DNA of 64,000 nt from NCBI GenBank assembly GCA_027493935.1, contig JAOSJV010000001.1, forward strand, positions 62,001-126,000, in the 5' to 3' direction. Source of the stretch: Burkholderiales bacterium (GTDB lineage: Bacteria; Pseudomonadota; Gammaproteobacteria; Burkholderiales; SG8-39). Positions 33,916 to 41,584 of the stretch are shown here, piece after piece (positions within the stretch are counted from its first letter, which is position 1; each line of letters begins with the position of its first letter). Under the pieces are notes generated by a model. That model ran no database searches, had not been told where the DNA came from, and saw nothing but the letters and a program-made list of their open reading frames with translations. The position numbers were made by a program, and so were the translations under genes.

Positions 33916-34214
33916 TTCTGATACCTTTCTTTGTAAAATTCGAAATTGTCTTTAATATCCTTTATTGCCATCGTCAATGCCTGTCCGTTATCGAGGAAAT
34001 CATACCAGATTTTTCTTGTAACTTTTCCATCTGTATTGAGAATATCTTTATGTGGACAGCCGTGTCCACTATCATATCTAAGAATTTCATGCCATTCGCC
34101 TTCAAACGCGGACAAAAGCTTTACGACAAATTCTGTAACATATCCCTTTTCTGTTTTAAAGTGCACATAAACAATAGTTTTTTCTTCCAATTCCAAAAAA
34201 TATTCTTTATCCAT
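33897..34214 (-). CDS. Small unknown protein (DUF7718-like)
   Basis: 105 residues, acidic to neutral. Beta-rich first half (K-T-I-V-Y-V-H-F-K-T-E-K-G-Y-V-T-E-F-V-V-K), a conserved-looking H-x-x-x-x-Y-D-S-G-H-G-C-P-H-K-D motif, then D-G-K-V-T-R-K-I-W and a helical end. I associate this D-x-G-H-G-x-P-H pattern with small uncharacterised proteins often found beside toxin-antitoxin genes; the family name is from memory. The stop overlaps the next gene by 19 bases. It lies within the inserted block between exbB and exbD. Confidence 0.6.
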   Translation of the reverse strand: MDKEYFLELEEKTIVYVHFKTEKGYVTEFVVKLLSAFEGEWHEILRYDSGHGCPHKDILNTDGKVTRKIWYDFLDNGQALTMAIKDIKDNFEFYKERYQKWLKEY

Positions 34215-34299
34215 ATTATCAAAGGAAATATTCCATTATTGAAATAATAATGTCGCATTTGTTTAAATCAACAGTGCTTTTCCGCCGCTTATATAGCTT

Positions 34300-34323
34300 C
34301 TTTTCAAAAAACTAAAGTGTTAC
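34300..34323. repeat. Half of a MITE-like element (right end only)
   Basis: TTTTCAAAAAACTAAAGTGT TAC, 12 bases from the stop codon of the HicB-like gene. No left end is near. Confidence 0.65.
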
Positions 34324-34335
34324 CAGTAAATAGCA

Positions 34336-34530
34336 TCAGGCATTTACCTCTACCTCATAAATAGCGCCTTTGTTTTCCTCAGCAAGCATTGTTAAATATG
34401 TATGAATTGCATCTTTAATGTTTTCCAGAGCATCTTCTAAAGTATCTCCTTGGCTGTGGCAGCCATGGTAGATTGGACAATGCACATCATAGCCATATTC
34501 ACTTTTATGCACCACTACCGGGTATTTCAT
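34336..34530 (-). CDS. HicB-family antitoxin-like protein
   Basis: 64 residues: Y-P-V-V-V-H-K-S-E-Y-G-Y-D-V-H-C-P, then G-C-H-S-Q-G-D-T-L-E-D-A-L-E-N-I-K-D-A-I, the partially degraded RNase-H-like fold of HicB (UPF0150). It lacks the C-terminal HTH or ribbon-helix-helix of full antitoxins. HicB normally sits next to a HicA mRNA interferase; none is visible on either side, and a repeat half-end directly follows this gene. It may be an orphan or have lost its partner. It is part of the block inserted between exbB and exbD. Confidence 0.75.
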   Translation of the reverse strand: MKYPVVVHKSEYGYDVHCPIYHGCHSQGDTLEDALENIKDAIHTYLTMLAEENKGAIYEVEVNA

Positions 34531-34772
34531 TTGTCAGCCCTCTTTTCAAAACAAAATTAGTTTATGATTTTACTATTCATCAGGTTTGTTGGCATTGCCA
34601 TTAACTGGCACACGCGCCAAATACCACTATCCTTTTTTCCAGGATTCGATAATTAATGGCAACTTCATAAAATCTATCCTTTTTCTAAAGCTTGTTTTCG
34701 ATGTATTGTCTTCCTTTAATTCTTTTCTGAAAAGCCCTTTTATTGTAACTCCAAACAAAAAATATCTTTTCT

Positions 34773-35378
34773 CTATACTTCGGGTGGATAAAGCTTGTTG
34801 AGAATAGTGAGGGAATATTCTTCTATTTCACGGACATAACCATCCACCTTCCTGTCAAAATAATTATATGCAACCAAAGAAGGAATTGCAATGCACAGGC
34901 CAAACACCGTTGTACGTATGGCAACCGCCAGGCCTCCGGCAAACGCCTTCGCATGTCCAAGTCCCAGTTCAGAGATAATGGCGAAGATATCTTCCAGCCC
35001 TAATACGGTACCCAGCAACCCCAGCAAGGGAGCGATTGCGGTAATAACCTCCAAAAGCCAAAGACGCTTTTCAAGCACCCTTGTTTCCTGCCTTCCCATG
35101 GCCTGGATATCAATAAACTTTTCTTCCCGCGAGAGGTGGTTATTCGAAAGAATACGCCGCAAAAGATTCGAAAAAGGGCCTTCTATTACCTCGCATTTTG
35201 AGATTGCAAACGGTATGTCTCTCGGGCTCTTTATTGCTTCTATTGTCTGTATTATTTCAGGTTTGAGTATCTTGTTCTTTCTTAAATTAATTGCCCGCTC
35301 CATAATAATTGCGAGTGAAAACACCGAACATACCAATAACGGTATCATTATCGGCCCTGCTCCCAATAGCCATTCCAA
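34773..35378 (-). CDS. exbB: ExbB/TolQ/MotA-family proton-channel subunit
   Basis: 201 residues with three membrane segments (about 5-25, 105-130 and 145-170). The channel helix shows A-I-A-P-L-L-G-L-L-G-T-V-L-G and the following G-G-L-A-V-A-I-R-T-T-V-F-G-L motif typical of ExbB/TolQ. It forms a pentameric ring around an ExbD dimer. The tonB-like gene lies 36 bases upstream, giving the order tonB-exbB, with exbD 1.2 kb further on. It ends close to a gap (34531-34772) without visible features. Confidence 0.92.
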   Translation of the reverse strand: MEWLLGAGPIMIPLLVCSVFSLAIIMERAINLRKNKILKPEIIQTIEAIKSPRDIPFAISKCEVIEGPFSNLLRRILSNNHLSREEKFIDIQAMGRQETRVLEKRLWLLEVITAIAPLLGLLGTVLGLEDIFAIISELGLGHAKAFAGGLAVAIRTTVFGLCIAIPSLVAYNYFDRKVDGYVREIEEYSLTILNKLYPPEV

Positions 35379-35414
35379 ATTACTATTCCTCCTGTTATGT
35401 ATTTTTCTGAATAA

Positions 35415-36863
35415 TTAGAAAAAATAAAAATTAAACTTTACATTAATAGATGATTCCTTAATGTGTGAGGGAAAGGGGTCCAGCGGAGAAGCACTCTTAA
35501 TAGAAGAAACAATACGCGAGGCAAGTTGAAAATTACCCGCATCCTCCACAATTTTTACCCCTTCAATAGCACCATTTGGCAACACTTTGAATTCAATAAT
35601 AATCGGCTTGTCTTTGTTCGTCACCAGGTTAATCTCTGCCCGTGTGCCATATCCCAGAAACCAATACAATGATATTCTCTGCCGGATATGTTTAAAATAT
35701 GCTGCATACTTGTGTTGTTTAACGTTAAAAGACGGCGCCCCTGGAATTTCTGCATTAGACAGCGTATCTTCAAACAACACCGGATCATTGCCGGAGCCTT
35801 CATCCTTGGCAGCAACATTAAAGGAGGCCTTGGGCTGCTCCTTTTCAGCTACAACCTTCTGGCTTTCCCCGGTGGTTTCTCTTTTATTTTGCTGTGTAAC
35901 ACCGTATGTTCCTGCTGGCGGTGTAGTTACATGGTCTTTTCTCTCTTTTCCAGTTTCTTTCGTTATTTCACTTTTCCTTATGCCTTGCAATTCTTGCGGC
36001 TCTGGTAACAACTCGCCTTTTTCCACCTTTGACGCATTTTTAATATTCCTTGTTTCTTCCAGAACATGTATCCCCTCCTGGCGGGAAATTTTCTCGGGGA
36101 ATCTTTCCTGCCTAACGCCGGCTTCTGCCGCTAACGTTTGTTTCTGCAGTTCTTTTCCATCGGTATCCGTCAGGGTAGTGGTTTTATCGGTTTCATCTGC
36201 CTTTCCCGCGGAGGGCACTCTTTTGTATTCTTTTACGTCAACCCTTTCCTGCTGCATACCTATGGAGTCAATTTGTTCTTTCTGAGGAGCTGGATTTTTT
36301 TCTGTCTGCCGAGATTCCTTGGCAGCATTGTTTTCTGCAACTCTCTCTTCCTTACTGCCAGGCTTTTCAACCGTTTTCTGCGCCTGGTTTTGCCGCTGGT
36401 CTTCAATGGAAATGCCCTGTTCGCCTTTTCCCAGCAAAGGAACCTTTGACTGTCCGCCTGCGTATGGTTCGTTGTTAAGCACACTTGTGTCATCCGGGTT
36501 TTTGCCTTTTGCGGAAGCCCCTTTTTCACCAATCCTGTCTGTTTCGGCGGAGGGTTCCTCTTCTTCTTTGTTTTGGGAAGTATCCGTAAACGTCTTATCC
36601 TTCTTCTCCTTTTCTAATAGGCTTTTTTCCTTCGATACTTCAGAAGCCGTGAGTTCTTTTTTATCGTCCTTACTTTCCAGGTCAAATGTAATTGTGAATT
36701 CATCCGGTTCACGCACAAAACTATCTCTGAGCGATCTGATGCTTAATAACTGATTTCCCTGAGGAGAAAAGAAAAAAAAAAGGCCATGGATTGCTACAGA
36801 AACAATAATAAGGAGGGCAAACAGGTATCTTTTATAAAAATCGGAAAGGTGTTTAATGAACAT
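35415..36863 (-). CDS. TonB/TolA-like energy transducer with long charged linker
   Basis: 482 residues. A short cytoplasmic segment and one membrane helix (about 14-33) are followed by 330 residues of low-complexity Glu/Lys/Gln-rich sequence and a C-terminal TonB/TolA-like domain (about 400-482: N-L-V-T-N-K-D-K-P-I-I-I-E-F-K-V-L-P-N-G-A-I-E-G-V-K-I). With ExbB and ExbD it should couple proton motive force to outer-membrane receptors or to envelope stability. The linker lacks the Pro-rich repeats of TonB, so TolA-like is equally possible. It is the first gene of the cluster; a MITE-like repeat lies upstream. Confidence 0.8.
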   Translation of the reverse strand: MFIKHLSDFYKRYLFALLIIVSVAIHGLFFFFSPQGNQLLSIRSLRDSFVREPDEFTITFDLESKDDKKELTASEVSKEKSLLEKEKKDKTFTDTSQNKEEEEPSAETDRIGEKGASAKGKNPDDTSVLNNEPYAGGQSKVPLLGKGEQGISIEDQRQNQAQKTVEKPGSKEERVAENNAAKESRQTEKNPAPQKEQIDSIGMQQERVDVKEYKRVPSAGKADETDKTTTLTDTDGKELQKQTLAAEAGVRQERFPEKISRQEGIHVLEETRNIKNASKVEKGELLPEPQELQGIRKSEITKETGKERKDHVTTPPAGTYGVTQQNKRETTGESQKVVAEKEQPKASFNVAAKDEGSGNDPVLFEDTLSNAEIPGAPSFNVKQHKYAAYFKHIRQRISLYWFLGYGTRAEINLVTNKDKPIIIEFKVLPNGAIEGVKIVEDAGNFQLASRIVSSIKSASPLDPFPSHIKESSINVKFNFYFF

Positions 36864-37037
36864 ATTATACCGTCACGGGTTAGCCGACAACAGTTTTAAC
36901 GCAGGTATTAGGAGGAGATATAAAGCATAATAATCGTTTTTTTTATTCGTACTAAAGTTTAACGCACGCATATTTTCTTGTCAATATAATATAAGAGCCG
37001 TCCTTTCTGCGGTAAATAACTATCCTATTGATAATTT

Positions 37038-37190
37038 GTAACATTTTAGTTTTTTGAAAAAGTAGGGGGCGAAGCATTTGCCGCAAATTGTCATACATGC
37101 GTTCATACCCAAAACGGGCAAATGCTTCGTCCCTACACTGTGCGGCAAACATCGCTATTATTGGAATTTTTCAAAAAACTAAAGCGTTAC
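37038..37190. repeat. MITE-like element, full copy with inverted loop
   Basis: Ends 37038-37061 and 37167-37190, and a central palindrome (AGGGGGCGAAGCATTTGCC and its complement). The loop between the palindrome arms runs in the opposite direction, relative to the asymmetric flank, compared with copies at 451 and 18317. Confidence 0.85.
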
Positions 37191-37340
37191 GATAATTTTC
37201 AAATTTTTTATTGAGAAAACCCCGTAAAGTCCATATAGTTATCCAAATTTGCGAAAAAGATAAATTACAGGTAGTATGTATTTTTACAAATTGTATGTTT
37301 TTAATAAATACAACGTTCAGGAATTTCAATATTCTTGTAG

Positions 37341-37419
37341 AGACGCATTGCATGCGTCTGGAAACTGCTGCGCGTGAATAAAATGTTGACAAAAACAGAG
37401 AGACGCATGCAATGCGTCT
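37341..37419. repeat. Two short hairpin repeats AGACGCAT/ATGCGTCT
   Basis: Stems 37341-37348/37352-37359 and 37401-37408/37412-37419, each with a 3-base loop, in opposite orientations, shortly before the ychF start. They are similar to the unit at 4869. No promoter is clear in the 36864-37444 gap. Confidence 0.6.
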
Positions 37420-37444
37420 CTACATTTAAAAATGGGGATAAAAA

Positions 37445-37981
37445 ATGGGTTTAAACTGTGGTATCGTAGGTTTGCCAAACGTTGGGAAATCTACCATCTT
37501 TAATGCGCTAACATCTGCCAAGGCAGCATCTGCAAATTATCCCTTCTGCACAATCGACCCCAATGTGGGTGTGGTATCGGTGCCGGATATACGTATGGAT
37601 AAAATAGCGGAAATAATATCAACGGAAAAAATTGTCCCTACAATAGTTGAATTCGTTGACATTGCAGGACTGGTAAAAGGGGCAAGCAAGGGCGAGGGAC
37701 TGGGGAATCAGTTTCTGGGACACATCAAAAACGTAAATGCCCTATTGCATGTAGTGCGCTGTTTTGAAAAAAGCGATACCATCCATGTGGAAGGTAGTGT
37801 TCACCCGGAAAGGGATATCGACATTATTAATACAGAACTGATCCTGGCGGATATTGAAACGGTAGATAAAAGATTAAACAGGAGCGAAAAACTAGCAAAG
37901 ACCGGGGACAAAAAAAACCTGGCAACTATTGATGTTCTGAAAAAGGTTAAAAACTCCCTGAACAATGGCGTACCGGTGCGA
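37445..37981 (+). CDS. ychF: YchF/Obg-family GTPase, truncated at the contig junction
   Basis: About 179 residues agree with YchF: G1 motif G-L-P-N-V-G-K-S-T, switch region N-Y-P-F-C-T-I-D-P-N-V-G, G3 as V-D-I-A-G-L-V-K-G-A-S-K-G-E-G-L-G-N-Q-F, and L-H-V-V-R-C-F. The family is about 360 residues long. At N-N-G-V-P-V-R the sequence changes abruptly to GC-rich, unrelated coding (R-D-G-R-P-I-G...), so the G4 motif, coiled-coil and TGS domain are absent. YchF binds ATP better than GTP and contacts ribosomes. In frame translation runs to 38092 but everything after 37981 is not YchF. Confidence 0.93.
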
Positions 37982-37982
37982 C
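37971..37982. other. Junction between AT-rich and GC-rich genomes
   Basis: TACCGGTGCGAC fits both sides: on the plus strand it finishes YchF residues V-P-V-R, and on the minus strand it supplies GntR residues G-V-A-P-V. Base composition, codon use and repeat content change here for good. Probably an assembly or cloning chimera. Confidence 0.85.
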
Positions 37983-38126
37983 GCCGAGATGGCCGGCCAA
38001 TTGGTCGAGCGTCGGAATACGGTCGCCGACGCACCACTCCCCGGTGTCGATCCGCCGGCGAAACAGCGTCGCGAGCTGCGCGTAGCGCGTGACGCCGGGA
38101 CTCGCAAGGTCGAAGAGGGCATTCAC
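37971..38126 (-). CDS. GntR-family regulator, N-terminal fragment
   Basis: About 52 residues: from a GTG (38126) or an ATG further up (38162), V-N-A-L-F-D-L-A-S-P-G-V-T-R-Y-A-Q-L-A-T-L-F-R-R-R-I, then G-E-W-x-V-G-D-R-I-P-T-L-D-Q-L-A-G-H-L-G-V-A-P-V. This is the first half of a GntR winged-helix domain. Where V-T-V-R-Q-A should follow, the sequence passes into ychF. The effector domain (UTRA or FCD) is not seen. In its own genome it may control the tct operon that ends 400 bases away; an operator-like palindrome lies upstream. Confidence 0.75.
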
Positions 38127-38187
38127 GCAGTCGTTTCTAGAGCAGCTCGCCGAAGCGGACAACCCGTTTGTGTCAATTGTTTGATCT

Positions 38188-38202
38188 TTGCTAAGTTAGC
38201 AA
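38188..38202. promoter_or_regulatory. Palindrome TTGCTAA-G-TTAGCAA, possible GntR operator
   Basis: Seven-base perfect arms around one base, 62 bases upstream of the gntR GTG start. It suits autoregulation by the GntR protein. The remaining sequence to 38530 (GC-rich) shows no convincing gene. Confidence 0.4.
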
Positions 38203-38530
38203 GTGACCGTGGTGCCGGGGGCGAACAATCGGCTGGGCCGCACTGCCCGAGCGACTTGCGCGCCACACGTACCTTGCCGCGCGGGCATTGTGGCCTCGCC
38301 GAACGCGCTCGCGGACCATAACGCGCGCCTGACGCCGGTCGAGCTCCGCTCTGCCGGCGGTCAGAGGCTGAGGTCGGTCCGGATCTGGATCGCCGAATGC
38401 CCGAACGTCCGCGACGGCAATACTGGGACCGCCCGATACGGACTCGCGACTGCCTTTGCGGCGCGGCCGGCCGTCGATTAGGGGCCGGACCCGTCGGACT
38501 ACCGGCAGGCGATGGTGATCGCCACCGCAC

Positions 38531-40034
38531 TCATGCCGCAGCCGATCCCCGCCGGCGGCTTGTGCGCCAAAGCGACCATAGCGTTAGTGCGACGAACGCC
38601 ATGACGATCGGACGCGACAGCAGCTCGGCGGGCCGGTCGGCGAACAGGGTGACGGTCTGGCGGAAGAACACCTCGAAACTCTCGCCGAGCGCAAAGCCGA
38701 CGATGAACGTGGCAAACGAGAAGTCCAGCTTGCGCATGAAGTAGCCGAGCACCGCGAACACCAGCATGATGCCGACCGAGAACATCGTGCTACCGTTCGC
38801 AAAAGCGCCTGCGATGCAGAGAAGGACGATGATCGGATGCAGCATGCCGAGCGGGACCTTCACCAGCAGCGCGAAGAAGCGCAGCCCGATGCCGCCGATC
38901 ACCAGATTGAAGAGATTTCCGGCCGCCATGATCGCAAAGATGCCGTAGACGAGCTGGGGGCTGTTCTTGAAGATCAGCGGTCCTGGATCGACGCCGTGGA
39001 TGAGAAAGGCGCCGATCAGGATCGCGGCCGACAGGCTGCCAGGGACGCCGATCGCGAGCAGCGGGATGAGATTCGCGCCGGACACCGCGCTGTTCGCCGC
39101 CTCGGTCGCAGCGACGCCCTCGAGCTCGCCCTTGCCGAAGCGCTCCGGGTGCTTCGACGCGCGCTTCGCGGCGGCATAGCTCATGAAGCCCGCGACGATC
39201 GCGCCGATGCCCGGCAGGGCGCCGATCCCCGTGCCGATCAGGCTCGAGCGCACGATGGTCCGCGAACAGCGCTTGTATTCCTGCCATGTGACGGTCTTGT
39301 TTTCGCGTGGAATGTCCTGCGCGAAGGCATCGACGACCCGCCGCCCGGCTGAGTCGGCGTGCAGGTAGCGCTCGATCTGGATCAGCACCTCAGAGAGGGC
39401 GAGCAACCCGATGGTGAGCGGGATGATGGGGATGCCGTCCTCGAGCTCCACGAAGCCGAAGGTGAGCCGCGGCTCGGCGGTGGCGATGTCGAGCCCGACG
39501 GTGCTGAGGAACGCTCCCAGCACTGCGGCGATGAGACCGCGGACGAGGGATTGCCCCGACAGGCCGGCCACGATCGTGAGCGCGAACATCAGCACTGCGG
39601 TCATCTCCGCCGGCCCCATCCTGAGCGCGAGCAGCGCGAGCGGCGCGGCGACCGTGAAGAGCACGATATCGCTGAAGGTGTCGCCGGTGACCGAGGCGTA
39701 GAGCGCCATCTTCATCGCTTTGAGTCCCTTGCCCTGGCGCGCGAGCGGATAGCCGTCGAACGCGGTCGAGGTCGCCTCGGGCGATCCCGGGGTGTTGAGC
39801 AGGATCGCGGTGATCGAGCCGCCGAACGTGCCGCCCTTCATGATGCCGATCAGAAATGCGATGCCGGCAATGGCATCCATGGAATAGGTGAGCGGCACCG
39901 CGATCGCGATCGCCATCGGCGCGTTCAGGCCGGGGATTGCGCCGACGAGGATGCCGGTGAATACCCCCGCCGCCATGAACATCAGGTTGATCGGGGGTGA
40001 ACGCGTCGGCGATGCCGGCGAGGATGACGTCCAT
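38531..40034 (-). pseudogene. tctA: TctA, large permease of tripartite tricarboxylate transporter (5' frameshift)
   Basis: The main frame covers almost all of a 500-residue TctA: N-L-M-F-M-A-A-G-V-F-T-G, G-A-I-P-G-L-N-A-P-M-A-I-A, G-G-T-F-G-G-S-I-T-A-I-L-L-N-T-P-G, and A-N-S-A-V-S-G-A-N-L-I-P-L-L-A-I-G-V-P-G. About ten membrane helices. The natural start M-D-V-I-L-A-G-I-A-D-A-F-T-P (ATG 40034) lies in another frame; the two join if one G is removed from the G-run at 39993-39997. TctA forms the solute channel with TctB. The homopolymer position makes sequencing error likely. Confidence 0.88.
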
Positions 40035-40049
40035 GACTCTACGCGAGTG

Positions 40050-40499
40050 TCACGGCAACAGGATGCTAAAGAGGTATCTGAAGAACGCAAAGACTGCCAG
40101 CGGCGCGAGCAGCGACGTGGCAACGAGCCGGAGCGGGTGGTGGCGGCCCTCCATGGCGAGCATCGCGACCGCCACTGTGAGCACGCCGCCAGCGATGAAC
40201 CCGAGATGTGTGATCGCGAGGAAGCTCGCGGCGAGCACGATCGATGCCGCGAGGATGTAGAAGAAATCCTCCGGCCTCAGCGGGGCCGGCTCGTCCGCCT
40301 TGGCGTGGTGCACGAGCCGGGACACCCAGAGCAGCACGGCGAGTCCGGTCAGGAGCGACATGAGCACGAGAGGGAAGAGATCGGGCGCGACACCGGCATC
40401 GCCGGCGGCGCTCCCGACTTGCGCCGGGATGATCGCAAAGAGCGACACGAGCCCGAACAGCGTGAGCAACAGCCCGACCACGATGTCCGCGCGCCGCAC
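40050..40499 (-). CDS. tctB: TctB, small permease of tripartite tricarboxylate transporter
   Basis: 149 residues with four membrane helices (about 7-27, 44-62, 85-105 and 115-145) and the acidic-poor loops typical of TctB. It pairs with TctA in the inner membrane. It is placed between tctC and tctA, 15 bases before the tctA start, the standard gene order. Substrate cannot be read from this subunit. Confidence 0.85.
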   Translation of the reverse strand: MRRADIVVGLLLTLFGLVSLFAIIPAQVGSAAGDAGVAPDLFPLVLMSLLTGLAVLLWVSRLVHHAKADEPAPLRPEDFFYILAASIVLAASFLAITHLGFIAGGVLTVAVAMLAMEGRHHPLRLVATSLLAPLAVFAFFRYLFSILLP

Positions 40500-40531
40500 G
40501 TCGTCTTCTCCAGGCAGCCCGCAGGCCGGCG

Positions 40532-41482
40532 CTACTTCTTCTTCAGGTCGGCCACCAGAGGCGCGACGATGTCATGCTGCCGGTGCAGAAAAGCTCGGGT
40601 CGCCTCCGGATCGCGGTAGTCGGCCACCAGCTTCATCTTCGAGAGCAGCGCCTTCTCCAATTCCGGCGTGATCGCCTTCTTCACCGCCGCGGAGAGGCGC
40701 TCGAGCACCGGCTTCGGCAGCCCCTTGGGCGCCGACAGCATGAACGTATCGGTGAACTCGAAATCATAGCCGAGCTCCTTCAGCGTCGGCAGGTCCGGGT
40801 GGTCGACATTGCGCCTGCTTCCCATCGAGGCGAGCGCCTTCATGCTGCCGGCGTCGACCTGCTGGTTCCATCCGCTGCCGCTCCAGGTGACGTCGACGTG
40901 GCCGCCGAGCACCTGCTGGATGCCGAGCGCGCCGCCCTTCACGTTGACGACGTTGAACTTGACGCCGGTCTTTTTGGTGATTGCCATCGTCATCAGCGTC
41001 GCGGCCGAGACCTGTGAGGTGAACGAGAGCGTCTTGTTGTTCTTCTTGGCGTCCTCGATCATGTCGGCGAGCGAGTTCCACGGGGAATCCTTGCGCACGA
41101 CGATCGCGTCCTGCGGGATGCTCACGGTCGCGATGTGATCGAAGTCGTCGATCTTGAAGCGCAGCTTCTCGTTCATCTGCGGCGCAAGCGTGTACGCGGC
41201 GCTCGCGCCCATGCCGATGGTGTACCCGTCGGGCGCGGCGGTCATCAGTCCGCTCGCCATGACGGTGCCACCACCGCCGTCGCGAGTGACCGGAACCACG
41301 GGCTGGCCGAGGATCTTCTCCATGGCTTGCGCGAGCAGGCGGCCGGTCGTATCGACGGCCCCGCCGGGCCGGAATCCGATGAGCATGGTGATCGGCTTGT
41401 CGGGATACTCCGCCGCGGCGAGGCCCGGCGCCAGGGCGGTCACGCCCGCCGCGACAACGGCGATCAATGTCTTCGCTTTCAT
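40532..41482 (-). CDS. tctC: TctC, periplasmic solute-binding protein of tripartite tricarboxylate transporter
   Basis: 316 residues. Signal peptide (about 1-24, cut after G-L-A-A-A), then P-D-K-P-I-T-M-L-I-G-F-R-P-G-G-A-V-D-T-T-G-R, the Bug/TctC signature for carboxylate binding; later G-D-x-D-V-T-W motif and L-P-T-L-K-E-L-G-Y-D. It hands a di- or tricarboxylate or a similar acid to TctAB. GAGGAGGATGAC precedes the ATG. Bug-type proteins are greatly expanded in Burkholderiales, which supports the betaproteobacterial origin of this half. Specific ligand unknown. Confidence 0.92.
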   Translation of the reverse strand: MKAKTLIAVVAAGVTALAPGLAAAEYPDKPITMLIGFRPGGAVDTTGRLLAQAMEKILGQPVVPVTRDGGGGTVMASGLMTAAPDGYTIGMGASAAYTLAPQMNEKLRFKIDDFDHIATVSIPQDAIVVRKDSPWNSLADMIEDAKKNNKTLSFTSQVSAATLMTMAITKKTGVKFNVVNVKGGALGIQQVLGGHVDVTWSGSGWNQQVDAGSMKALASMGSRRNVDHPDLPTLKELGYDFEFTDTFMLSAPKGLPKPVLERLSAAVKKAITPELEKALLSKMKLVADYRDPEATRAFLHRQHDIVAPLVADLKKK

Positions 41483-41584
41483 GTCATCCTCCTCTGTGAT
41501 TGTGGGCGCGTGCGCTCTCGTGCACGGCCGCTTCCGCCTTTGCCCTGGAATCGCTCTGCCGAACCCTGTCGCATCCGGCCTCGC

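Noticed and set aside
37982..38092. C-terminal extension of YchF into the GC-rich DNA
   Set aside because: The residues are encoded opposite the GntR gene and do not resemble YchF.
38123..38530. Open frame on the minus strand of the GC-rich side before tctA
   Set aside because: Arg/Ser/Pro-rich, no motifs; typical for out-of-frame GC-rich DNA.
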